Below are positions 37,514 to 46,800 of a DNA stretch of 64,000 nt, in pieces. Position 1 is the stretch's first letter, and each line of letters starts with the position of its first letter. Under the pieces are notes generated by a model. The model saw only the letters and a list, made by a program, of their open reading frames with translations, made no database searches and had not been told where the DNA came from. Location: contig CAIPAT010000134.1 in NCBI GenBank assembly GCA_903863035.1, positions 1 through 64,000 on the forward strand. Direction: 5' to 3'. The stretch comes from an uncultured Lentisphaeria bacterium (GTDB lineage: Bacteria; Verrucomicrobiota; Lentisphaeria; Victivallales; Victivallaceae). The position numbers were made by a program, and so were the translations under genes.

Positions 37514-38644
37514 ATGGATATGGGGAAATATTCCGGTCAATCGAAGAACGAGCTTGATACGCCATGCCTTACGCTGGATATAGATATCTTTGAAGACAAT
37601 CTGGCGTTGATGCGCGACTTTGTCACGGCATCCGGTAAAAAACTGCGTCCGCATGTGAAAACGCATAAATGTTCGGAGATCGCAAAACGGCAACTGGCAG
37701 CCGGTGGTTGCGCCGGTCTGTGTGTCGCCAAGGTTTCGGAGGCCGCAGGGCTGACTGCCGCCGGCCTTACTGACATCCTGATCACTTCGCCGGTGGTGAC
37801 TGTTCAAAAGATATCCGCGTTGATGGAAAGCGCGAAAATTGCCCGGGTTATGACTGTGATTGACAACCGGGATAATGCTGATGCGCTTAATCTTGCGGCA
37901 GGCGAAAGCTGCCTGAAACTTAAAGTCCTGGCGGACGTCAATCCGGCAATGGGGCGTACCGGAGTTGCTTGTGAAGAAGCGCTGGAACTGGGCAAATATA
38001 TTGCCTCGCTTCCTAATCTGGAGTTGATGGGGATTCAGTGTTATGCCGGAAATATCCAGCATATTGGAAGTTTTAAGCAGCGTCATGAGAGTTCTCTGCT
38101 GGTGATGCGTCAGGCGGCAGAAGTTTTCCGGCAATTTAAGCTGGCCGGCTTGAATGGTGTGATTTTCACCGGAACCGGCACTGGGACGTTTAATATAGAC
38201 AGCGAAATTCCGGAAATGACTGATTTTCAGGTTGGATCGTATTGTGTTATGGATGCGGAATATTTGCAGATCGGCGGCAGCGCAAACCCTGAACGGTTCG
38301 ACTTGTTCAAACCTGCGTTATCGCTGCAGACTTCGGTGATCAGTGTCAATCAGCCGGACTTTGTTACGGTGGATGCCGGACTGAAGGCATTGTATTATAC
38401 CCCGCATGCGCCTCCGATAGTGTTGAACCAGGCCGGCAGCGGCTGGAAATATGAATGGTTCGGTGACGAACACGGACGGATTTATTTCCCCGAACTTTGT
38501 ATGAAACCGGCACTTGGCGGCAGAATCGAATTGAGCGCATCGCATTGCGATCCGACAATCAATTTATTCGACAGTATGTGGATCATCAAAGATGACATTG
38601 TAATCGACTGCTGGAAGATCGACCTGCGCGGGTGCTGCCGTTAG
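37514..38644 (+). CDS. DSD1/D-threonine aldolase-type PLP enzyme
   Basis: A 376-residue fold-type III PLP enzyme. The ATG at 37514 is preferred (GGAGGG seven bases upstream) over 37469. The PLP lysine is in LRPHVKTHK (about residues 48-56), near the start of an alanine racemase-like barrel. FTGTGTGTFNID is the phosphate-binding loop. The C-terminal SASHCDPTINLFD supplies the His and Cys that bind zinc or manganese in D-serine dehydratase and D-threonine aldolase. It is either a D-serine ammonia-lyase or an aldolase for D-3-hydroxy amino acids; the sequence does not separate these. Confidence 0.85.
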   Translation: MDMGKYSGQSKNELDTPCLTLDIDIFEDNLALMRDFVTASGKKLRPHVKTHKCSEIAKRQLAAGGCAGLCVAKVSEAAGLTAAGLTDILITSPVVTVQKISALMESAKIARVMTVIDNRDNADALNLAAGESCLKLKVLADVNPAMGRTGVACEEALELGKYIASLPNLELMGIQCYAGNIQHIGSFKQRHESSLLVMRQAAEVFRQFKLAGLNGVIFTGTGTGTFNIDSEIPEMTDFQVGSYCVMDAEYLQIGGSANPERFDLFKPALSLQTSVISVNQPDFVTVDAGLKALYYTPHAPPIVLNQAGSGWKYEWFGDEHGRIYFPELCMKPALGGRIELSASHCDPTINLFDSMWIIKDDIVIDCWKIDLRGCCR

Positions 38645-38975
38645 CGGGCAGTTTGCATCCGCGGGGAGGGTATCCAATAGCTATCAAGTTAAGGAATCTT
38701 GAACTGAATATCCAATAACCAACACGGAATATCCAATGTCCAAGCTTGCTCCAGTCCTTCCCCGGTTGGAAATTGAACAATAGATTGCGAAGATTTTGAG
38801 AATTGGTTCGTATTCTGAGAGGCTGCCGATACCGAGGTATCGAAGGCCTCGAAGAGTGCGAATCCAAACTCAAAAGATCGTAATCAAGCAATTGCTGGAC
38901 GAGTGTCTTGCGTCCGTATTTTTCCGTTCCCTCTTCAGGCGATATTCATATCGCCAATCAGTCGGATCGAAATAT
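38645..38975. other. Repeat-filled spacer between convergent genes
   Basis: No gene seen. 38671-38745 holds several degenerate copies of AATATCCAAT (TATCCAATAG, AATATCCAATAACCAA, AATATCCAATGTCCAA), a kind of simple dispersed repeat common in PVC and cyanobacterial genomes. 38842-38962 is copy B of the ~115-bp dispersed repeat. Confidence 0.7.
38842..38962. repeat. Dispersed ~115-bp repeat, copy B
   Basis: Matches 19747-19861 over almost its full length: GAAGGCCTCGAAGAGTGCGA at the start, AGTGTCTTGCGTCCGT and TTTTTCCGTTCC in the middle, and TCAGGCGATATTCATATCG near the end. The central ~25 bases differ. It abuts the 3' end of the methyltransferase gene at 38976. Confidence 0.8.
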
Positions 38976-39818
38976 TTATTTTTTTGAATACCGTGCGAAA
39001 ATACCGGCGGGGAGCAGTTTGCCGTCGTTTTCGGGAACGGTCATTTCTCCGGATTCGGCGAGGCCGTCAGTGCCGAAAACATCGGACAGGATGCGTCCAA
39101 GCACCAGCGGGGAAAAGCCCGGAGAATGGCAGCTCAAAACAATGAAAAAGGGACGGGATGCATCGATGAGTTCTTTACATGATTCCAGCAGTTCGGAGAT
39201 CTGGTCTTCCATTTTCCAGACCTGCCCCTGCGGACCGCGGCCGAATGACGGCGGATCGAGTGCGATGCCATTGTATTTGCTGCCGCGGCGGACTTCGCGG
39301 GCAATGAATTTCAGGACATCATCGGCAATCCAGCGAATATGGTCCGGCACCTGCGGGTTCAGAGTCATGTTCTGCCGTCCCCAGTCAATCATGCCCTTGG
39401 ATGCATCAAGATGACAGACCTCCGCGCCGGCTTCGGCCATTGCCATGGAGCCGATGCCGGAATAGGCGAAAAGGTTGAGCGTTTTTGGCGTATTTGCGAA
39501 GGATGCAATGGTCTTTTTAATCCATTCCCAGTTGTCGTATTGTTCGGCAAAGAATCCCAGATGTCCGAAGTTGGTCGGCTTCACCGTCAGCTTAAAACCG
39601 CCCCATTCGGTAATCCAGCTTTCCGGGACGCCGCCGTTCTGCCAGGTCCACTTGCCGCTGCCGCTGGAATTGCGTTCATATACGCCATGTGCTTTTTGCC
39701 ATTCGTGAGCAGGCAGCGACGGTTTCCAGAACGCGTTTAACGCGGGACGGATCAGGCGGAAACTTCCGACCTGTTCCAGTTTTTTCTTATCGCCTGAGTC
39801 GAGTAGAATATATTTCAT
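38976..39818 (-). CDS. SAM-dependent methyltransferase, RlmI/K-like
   Basis: A 280-residue protein of the Methyltrans_SAM group. FLAEQ-type text GFFAEQYDNWEWI precedes the SAM loop LNLFAYSGIGSMAMAEAG (about residues 114-131), followed by LDASKGMIDWGRQN and the catalytic-site motif ALDPPSFGRG (about 186-195). Relatives methylate cytosine or guanine in 23S rRNA (RlmI, RlmK/L), but this one has no PUA domain. It starts two bases after the nagA stop, so the two form an operon on the minus strand. The rRNA substrate is an inference. Confidence 0.83.
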   Translation of the reverse strand: MKYILLDSGDKKKLEQVGSFRLIRPALNAFWKPSLPAHEWQKAHGVYERNSSGSGKWTWQNGGVPESWITEWGGFKLTVKPTNFGHLGFFAEQYDNWEWIKKTIASFANTPKTLNLFAYSGIGSMAMAEAGAEVCHLDASKGMIDWGRQNMTLNPQVPDHIRWIADDVLKFIAREVRRGSKYNGIALDPPSFGRGPQGQVWKMEDQISELLESCKELIDASRPFFIVLSCHSPGFSPLVLGRILSDVFGTDGLAESGEMTVPENDGKLLPAGIFARYSKK

Positions 39819-39820
39819 AT

Positions 39821-41041
39821 TTATTGTGGTTGTTGCTCGGAGTTTTCAGATTCTTTAAAACGGTTGTCGGCGTCATATACGATCTTGCCGCGGCGTACAG
39901 TAAGCAGCGGACGGTTGGTGAGTTTTTCGAAGAACGCCAGGTCGGCCCGTTTGCCCGGCTGGAGCAGTCCGCGGTCATTAAGGCGGAGCGAATTTGCCGG
40001 GTTCAAGGTGACGCACGCGGCGGCTTTGGTTTCCTCCATATCGGAGAACGTCATCAGGCTGTGCCAGCCGGTATCAAGCAGGGTGGTGGTTCCGGCAAGC
40101 AATCCGGTATTGGTTCTGGAAATGCCGTCTTTGACGTATATTTCCGAATTGCCGATATGGTACTTGCCGTCTTTGAGTCCGGCAGCCTGAGTCGAGTCGC
40201 TGATCCCGATGACCTTGTCACTGAGTTTGCAGCGACAGGCCAGGTCAATAATTCTAGGGTGCAGATGCATGCCGTCAAGAATCAGTTCAATGGCTACGCG
40301 CTCGTCGGTCAGCGCGACCGCCGTCAAGGTGATGTCACGCTGGTGCAGCGGCGGCATACCGTTGAACAGATGCGTGCAGCAGGTGGCCCCGGCGTCAATC
40401 GCCTTTAACGTAGCCTGCTCGTCGGCGTTGCTGTGACCCATTGACGGCAGAATCCGGTTTTCCCTCAGCAGTTCAATCAAACGGATTGAATCATGAAGCT
40501 CAGGGGCGAATGTCATTTTCTTGATGAATCCTTTGCCGGCGGCAATCAGTTCACGGGCTAATCCCAGGTCAATATCCCTGATGTCATTCTGGATTTGCGA
40601 ACCGCATTTTTCGCGGTTGAGGAAAGGCCCCTCCAGGGAAATTCCGATCTGGTCAGCGCCTTCGAGCTCCCATTTCATCATATCGGACAGAATCGACAGA
40701 TTGTACAGCATCCTGTCGACAGGTGCTGAAACCACCGTGCAGAGAAATGAGGTCAAACCGTGTTCAGCCAGAGTTCTGCTCATGGCATTGATCGAAGACC
40801 CCTGGTCGTCTGCGGTGGAAGAGTCAAATCCGCCCGCTCCGTGAATATGAGTATCAATGAAGCCGGGAGTGGCATAGGCATTTTCCAGCTCGAAAATTTC
40901 CAGTTCGGCATCACGGGAAAACGCTGAAGCGCCGCCGACTGCCAGGATCTTCTCATTTTCGCAGAGAATACCGCATCTTTCGATTTTCTTGACCGGCGTC
41001 AGGCAGTAGTCGGTCAAATATAGTCTTCGTTGTCTTTTCAT
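39821..41041 (-). CDS. nagA: N-acetylglucosamine-6-phosphate deacetylase
   Basis: A 406-residue amidohydrolase that turns GlcNAc-6-phosphate into glucosamine-6-phosphate and acetate in amino-sugar use and cell-wall recycling. Metal and active-site motifs are present in order: GFIDTHIHGAGGFD (about 59-72), ISLEGPF, MGHSNA, CTHLFNGMPPLH and GISDSTQAAGL (catalytic Asp, about 280-290). The start at 41041 is supported by family length. It heads a two-gene unit with the methyltransferase. A GH20-type hydrolase at 43859-47455 could feed GlcNAc into this step. Confidence 0.92.
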   Translation of the reverse strand: MKRQRRLYLTDYCLTPVKKIERCGILCENEKILAVGGASAFSRDAELEIFELENAYATPGFIDTHIHGAGGFDSSTADDQGSSINAMSRTLAEHGLTSFLCTVVSAPVDRMLYNLSILSDMMKWELEGADQIGISLEGPFLNREKCGSQIQNDIRDIDLGLARELIAAGKGFIKKMTFAPELHDSIRLIELLRENRILPSMGHSNADEQATLKAIDAGATCCTHLFNGMPPLHQRDITLTAVALTDERVAIELILDGMHLHPRIIDLACRCKLSDKVIGISDSTQAAGLKDGKYHIGNSEIYVKDGISRTNTGLLAGTTTLLDTGWHSLMTFSDMEETKAAACVTLNPANSLRLNDRGLLQPGKRADLAFFEKLTNRPLLTVRRGKIVYDADNRFKESENSEQQPQ

Positions 41042-41721
41042 ATTTTACGGGTTCCGCTTTCATTGGTTAACAAAGCAAATAATTGCCTGTGATTAATATA
41101 ATGCACAGCTTTTTCAAAACAATTCTTTTCATTACCAATCAGTTATAATTTATATTAGAAAATCTTTCGAATTATACTTGTTTTCCTGCCGATTTCTGAT
41201 AAAATCTAATCATACTATGCACGGTTGAGAATTTAAAAAATAGACGCTCGGCCAGCAATCGATTGTTAAAATTTTCAGCCGTGTAGAGTATATGTTTAAT
41301 TCAAGATTTCAGACGAAAATATTTTTGATTTTTTTTTGTTTTGTTTGTTTGAATATTGTTTAAAACTGATTAGATTGAGTAGCGTTGCCCGCGGGGGTTG
41401 TAATTAACGACTGTTAATAACCTGTTAATAAGTTATTGGCGAGTCTTGAAAATATTTTGTAAGTTTCTGGTTTTGTAATACCTTATGATAACTTGCGAAA
41501 AATCTTTCATTAAAGCTTCTTTTACAATCTCCGCTTTGACTGAATATGAGTGTTTATTACGCTCAAATATTGGCTGAGGCAAAGATTTCAGCAGTGTTGC
41601 GCTTGAGATTAAATGTTTGTTTTGAGACGGCTTATTATTGCCTGAGGATGTTTTAGATTGGGGCTTCGGGTAATTATAGATATATTTATGTTAATAACTT
41701 TGGGGAATTAAGGGGATATTC
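41042..41721. promoter_or_regulatory. AT-rich region upstream of dnaA with repeated TGTTAATAA
   Basis: No gene in these 680 bases. Three copies of TGTTAATAA occur on the plus strand: 41412-41420, 41423-41431 (11 bases apart, one helical turn) and 41689-41697 just before the dnaA ribosome site. The complement TTATTAACA differs from the E. coli DnaA box TTATCCACA at two positions. 41266-41303 is a copy of the repeat at 19471, and a weaker relative occurs near 41585. The region may hold dnaA autoregulation sites or origin sequences; this is inference. Confidence 0.5.
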
Positions 41722-43098
41722 ATGAGGCAGCATGATAAATGCGGGTTACTGCTCACGTGGACAAAAACCTGCGAATTATTGAAAAAACGTCTTCATCAGG
41801 CGACATTCGAACAATGGTTTGGCAGTATTGTTCCAGTCCGCTTAGACGGCGAACAGATAGTACTGGGGGTTTCCGATGATTTCTTTGCTGATTGGCTCAA
41901 AGAAAATTTTGGAGATATTCTGACTGATGCTTTGAGCGAATCCTCCGGTCAAAAGTTTTCTTTTACTCTGGAAACCGGGCATGTCAATGTTGATGAAATC
42001 AAGGAGTCAGCCGAAATAGACGCAGAAGCTGAAGCGGCCAGCCCGGCTGAAGATTTCAGCAAAAACCGCACCAATTCCAATGGATCGGCCAGACATACTT
42101 TCGCGAACTTTGTAGTCGGTGAGGAAAACCGCTATGCGTATGCCGCCGCCAAGACTGCGGCCGACACTCCCGGCGTATATAATCCGCTGTACATCTATGG
42201 CGGTACCGGTATCGGCAAAACCCATCTGCTGCAGGCCGTGGCCAATCAGGTGCTGGAAAGAAACAGTCGCGCTGTAGTTAAATACGTCACCTGCGAAGAA
42301 TTCCTTAACAACTATGTTGATTCTTTGCGCAACAAACGTCACTCCGAATTCCGCAGTTCCGTCCGCAAACTTGATGTGATCCTCGTGGATGACGTTCACA
42401 TGCTGGCGAATAAGACGCAATTGCAGGAAGAATTTTTCAATACGTTCAACTCTCTTTACAATGAAAATAAACAGATCATTCTTACCTCGGATAAACAGCC
42501 TTGCGAAATCATCGGGCTCGAAGACCGTCTGGTTTCCCGTTTCGAATCCGGAGTGACCACCGAGATCAGCGCTCCGGTGTTTGAAACCAGGCTGGCGATT
42601 CTTAGGATGATGCAGGAAGGCCATATTATCAAGATCGAGGATGAAGTCCTGGTTTTTCTGGCGAACCGGATTTCGTCCAGCGTGCGCCGCCTTAAAGGCG
42701 CGCTGCTGCGTCTGGTGGCATTCGCCTCCGCCATGTCCAACCGCAGGATTACGATTGAAGACGCGGAATCACTGCTGCATAAGGTGATCGAAGAGGAAAG
42801 TGCGTCAAAAATCATTTCAATATATTCTATTCAAAAAGCAGTGGCTGATCATTTTGATATCCGGGTCAACGACATTCTCAGTGAAAAACGTCCTAAGAAT
42901 ATTGCTGAACCGCGCATGGTGGCCATGTATCTCTGCCGGAAAATGACCAACCATTCCTTCCCTGAAATCGGGGCGGCATTCGGCAAAAATCACGCCACGA
43001 TCATGAATGCCAACAAGAAGATTCCGGAGCTTTGTGAAAGAAACGAAAGCATGAAGCGTTCGCTGTCCCTCATTCAGCGCCAGCTGCAGCAGTCATAA
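41722..43098 (+). CDS. dnaA: Chromosomal replication initiator DnaA
   Basis: A 458-residue AAA+ initiator that binds DnaA boxes and melts the origin. Domain I (about 5-85) includes TFEQWFGSIVPVRL. An acidic and Asn/Ser linker follows (about 90-125). The Walker A motif GGTGIGKTH is at about 160-168, Walker B ILVDDVHML at about 219-227 and sensor text LTSDKQP at about 253. Domain IV carries the DnaA signature FGKNHATIMNANKKI (about 419-433). The start has AGGGG six bases upstream. No dnaN, recF or gyrB follows, so the classic dnaA-dnaN order is broken. Its last ~145 bases are repeated downstream at 43357-43500. Confidence 0.95.
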   Translation: MRQHDKCGLLLTWTKTCELLKKRLHQATFEQWFGSIVPVRLDGEQIVLGVSDDFFADWLKENFGDILTDALSESSGQKFSFTLETGHVNVDEIKESAEIDAEAEAASPAEDFSKNRTNSNGSARHTFANFVVGEENRYAYAAAKTAADTPGVYNPLYIYGGTGIGKTHLLQAVANQVLERNSRAVVKYVTCEEFLNNYVDSLRNKRHSEFRSSVRKLDVILVDDVHMLANKTQLQEEFFNTFNSLYNENKQIILTSDKQPCEIIGLEDRLVSRFESGVTTEISAPVFETRLAILRMMQEGHIIKIEDEVLVFLANRISSSVRRLKGALLRLVAFASAMSNRRITIEDAESLLHKVIEEESASKIISIYSIQKAVADHFDIRVNDILSEKRPKNIAEPRMVAMYLCRKMTNHSFPEIGAAFGKNHATIMNANKKIPELCERNESMKRSLSLIQRQLQQS

Positions 43099-43120
43099 AG
43101 AGCCTGTTGTAAAATTATCA

Positions 43121-43228
43121 TTTTGCGGGAATCCATAATTTAGAATCTAGAATTCAGAATGAATTTCGAACTAAAATTCTGATTTATTCTGACTCTTTCT
43201 GAATTTTTGCTACTTTTGTAATTACCTC
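43121..43228. repeat. Dispersed repeat copy downstream of dnaA
   Basis: Reverse-complement relative of 37386-37466, with TTAGAATCTAGAATTCAGAA and GAATTTCGAACTAAAATTCT as the best-kept blocks. It sits between dnaA and the duplicated dnaA fragment. No coding content. Confidence 0.6.
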
Positions 43229-43259
43229 CATAATATAAGCAATAAGTCAATTGCAATGA

Positions 43260-43340
43260 AATATTATATACCCAATAATTCAATAGTAGTGTAATATTAT
43301 ATACCCTATATGACAATATATTTGTAACGATATATACCAT
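43260..43340. repeat. AT-rich direct repeats AATATTATATACCC
   Basis: Two exact 14-bp copies at 43260-43273 and 43293-43306, 33 bases apart, and a third degenerate copy (GATATATACCATAATTATAT) from 43329. The stretch is very AT-rich and lies between the two dnaA 3' ends. It could act as an origin melting region or protein-binding sites; this is unproven. Confidence 0.6.
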
Positions 43341-43356
43341 AATTATATCGTCTCAC

Positions 43357-43535
43357 TCCTTCCCTGAAATCGGGGCGGCATTCGGCAAAAATCACGCCAC
43401 GATCATGAATGCCAACAAGATGATTCCGGAGCTTTGTGAAAAGAACGAAAGCATCAAGCGTTCGCGGTCCCTCATTCAGTGCCAGCTGCAGCAGTCATAA
43501 AGAGCCTGTTGCAAAACTCATGTTTTGCAGGAATT
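43357..43535 (+). pseudogene. Partial duplication of the dnaA 3' end
   Basis: This segment copies 42955-43133 at a fixed offset of 402 bases. It covers the last ~48 codons of dnaA, the stop (43498-43500 against 43096-43098) and about 35 bases of 3' flank. Only about six changes occur in the coding part (for example AAG to ATG, ATG to ATC, CTG to CGG). The frame is still open and would encode the end of domain IV, including FGKNHATIMNANK, but no start codon, ribosome site or upstream domain is present. It is a gene fragment from a direct duplication. Confidence 0.93.
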
Positions 43536-43858
43536 CAGAATAAAATACGGATGTATTCTCATTACAGGCAATGTAGAAGACTATGGCTCTGGTATCATGA
43601 TACAGATTGCTATTTCAGAAAAGCGGCGGCAGAGACACAACGTTCAGCAGCATCCAGATTGGCAATTTGTGAATTGAGACATATGCCAGCTAAACTATGG
43701 TCCAGTTTCGACTAGCGGCATGAAATCAACTTCTGCTCGCACCAAGTATTAGGTACGCTTACGAATTGCGTAATACTCAAGGTGCAAAAATCAATAGATT
43801 CGCTCAGGAAGTAATTTCTAGCTAAGCAGTATGAACGCTTATTTGAATCGTAGTCATG
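43536..43858. other. Gene-free spacer with imperfect hairpin
   Basis: No gene found. GCACCAAGTATTA (43739-43751) pairs imperfectly with TAATACTCAAGGTGC (43771-43785). It lies downstream of the minus-strand hydrolase gene but has no T-run, so I do not call it a terminator. Confidence 0.5.
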
Positions 43859-46800
43859 CTATTTTACCTCTCTGAGACTGGCAGCAAGAAGCGCATATGA
43901 TATATATTTATCAACAGATTCAATCTTAAATGAATCTATGACTTTTCCGGGGAACGGATTTACCCATTCATATTGATAAAGAGCTATATCATTGTCGATA
44001 TTTCTTGATTTAGCATAAACGGTTTTCCCTTCCCATATATATCTGGAATCCGCAACATATTTGGCAAAGATATCCCGCTTTAAGCTGGGATCAATCAACC
44101 ATTCGCCAATATTCCATCCGTAATTGATTGAAAATTCAGCCTTTGCGCCGTCAGTATAATTAATGGTATACTTCACAATTTTCTTTCCTTCCAGCGGATC
44201 GGTATAATTCTTGCGGTCCCAGAACGTTCTGCCGTCTTTTTTATCAAGATGCGCGGCATGCAGCAAGATGAAACTTGCCGCTTTCCGGTCTAACTTTATA
44301 GTTGCATTCTGCAAAGCCGCGCTATTTAATAAAAGACAGCCGGCTTGATCATTTATCTTGGCGAATCTGACAGGTATCCCGGCAACTTTATCAACTTTAA
44401 AATCCATGCCGGAAAGATCGTATTCCAGTCCTTGCGAAAACCATCCGTCCGCACCGGCTGCAGTTTTGTTTACAACACCGGCCAAGTCAACCGGGATGAT
44501 CTTCTTATCCGCATAAATCAGCGGTTTCCTGCTCCAGTTCCTCATGATTTGAGTGCCGTAAATCTTGGTATATTTGCGCCATACTTCACTCCCGTCGGCT
44601 GGAAGTCCGTTCCAGCAATTGTTCAAAAACAATGCCTGCGCCATCAAACCGTAACCGCTATTCGATTCGCATCTGGTTTTGCTCAGCCACCAGTGGTAGG
44701 TATAGACCCCGAAGCCATATCCTTTTACTATATTTTCATGTATTCTGTCTTCCTGATACGCTGTCAAAATCTTCCAATTCTCGAATCCCATCTTGTTGAA
44801 TTTGTCAATGGATGGATGGTCAAGGTGAGACCAGTGGCACATAACCACATCGCGCGGAATGTCATTCAGTATCTCCGCACATTTAAATTCATTGAGCCCG
44901 TTGTGATCTTCAGTCAGCATGTCGGTGAACATCAGCATCCTGGCTTCATGTTCCCTGATATATGAATCAAGCTTTTTAATATGTTCCAGATAAATCCGGT
45001 TTTTGGGAATTCCCTGACAATATTTGCAGCGCTTCTCCTCCGGAGTGGAAAACGTCTGCCATCTGACTTCGTCAAGTGAAGTATAGAAATAACGGGGTTT
45101 AAATTCAGAATTCCGGCTGCACATCTTCCAGGCTTCATCATAAAACCCGAACAGTGTTTTGTACGAATCCGGATGCCTAGTGCATATCACCTGCTTGCCT
45201 CCGTCTTCGCGCAATGCGGCGGCAGCGTCATATCTCAGCAACCACCAGTCCATATGGCCGAGGGACTGTATTGAAGGCATTACCGGCATATAGTTGGAGT
45301 TTATAAAATCAATCAGATTACCATATTCCTGAGTATTCCATGAAAGATGGTTGCCGATTTTTATAGTCTGCCACTGATAATAGTCGCCCAGTTCAAAGAG
45401 AAACCCGTTATAGCGGAAATGCATCGGGAACTTTTTCAGCATTGATTCATAGAATGCAATATCGTACTTGGTCGCCGGGTAATAACTGTGCATTGATTGA
45501 CAGAAGAAACGATTTTCCGTTTGCGGCCAGTCAACGACTTTTGCGCTGCATACTTTTGCCGGACCGACTTCTCCAGAAGTCATTTTAACCATATCCAGAA
45601 AGGCATTGACACCATATAAAACACCGCGTTTTTCATTGGCCGCAATCAATATTTTCCCGGGAGTAGTAAGAATTGCGAATCCGTCATACTTTATCTTGCT
45701 GAAATCATTTTCCAGCGACATCCGCCGGATAAGTTCCTTTATCACCGGATCGTCTGCAACTCCGACAACTATTTGCGCCTCATCAATTTGAGGGCAAGCC
45801 GCCAGTTCCACATTGTAAAAATCTTTTAACTCACGGGCCAGCCTGGTTTTACATGATTCGAGACCCTCGCCGACGTATGCTTTCATTGTGGCAGGAAGTA
45901 AAATGTCTCCCGTCTGTTTTTTAAATATTTTCGGCAGTGGGAACAACGACAGTTCGTCAATATCCAACGGTTGAAATGCGGAGAATGCTTCCTCATTAAC
46001 ATTTTCTTCTGCGACAAATACTATCGCTCCTGCATTATCATAACCTGACGCGACAATGTGATACATTCCTGATTTAGTAACTGGAAAACTAAACGTAATC
46101 AGTTGATCCCCAGTCGTGAGCCGACCTGCCAATACGGTCTTGCCGCCATCTGTAGAATAGACCGACACATTATAGAACATATCCGGCGAAGACGGCATTT
46201 TAATAACATATTTACCGTCGCCAATCCGTCCGACAACCAATTCATCTTTATTCTTTTGCAGTCCAGTTTGAGTTTTTCCAAAACTAACCACGCCGAAATC
46301 GTTGACTGCATTCCAGACAGATGTGGTCCAGCCGGAGCGTTCCGGCTTGCCATTGTCATAGCAGTTCCTGGTAATGTTGACCCCGGTAATAAACGGTCCG
46401 TCCGGTGTTTCTCCCAGGAAACGCCATGGCAGAAAAACTTCTGCTTCCCAGCGGTCTTTAAATTTAGCTGATGAGGCAATAATTCCAGATTTATCCAATG
46501 AATTCGTTATGCCACCGAAAAATCCATTGGCATTGACCGAAACTTTCCGGAACTTTCTGGCGGAACGGCCCATATCAATATAAAATTCAATGCTCTCGTC
46601 ATCATAAATCGTTACTGAATTACTTTTATAACCGGCTTTAAGCTTGGACATATCTGATTTAAAACACCGTGCGGCGCAATATAATCCTTTGGCATCGGCA
46701 GTCACAAACGCCTGGGTATTATTGCCGCCAGCAACCGCGTGACTGTCAGACGGCTTTAATCGAGTAATTTTGCCGGTAGACCATGCGTCTTCGTCAATAT

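Noticed and set aside
43739-43785. Imperfect hairpin as terminator or attachment site
   Set aside because: No T-run on either strand and no integrase or target repeat nearby.
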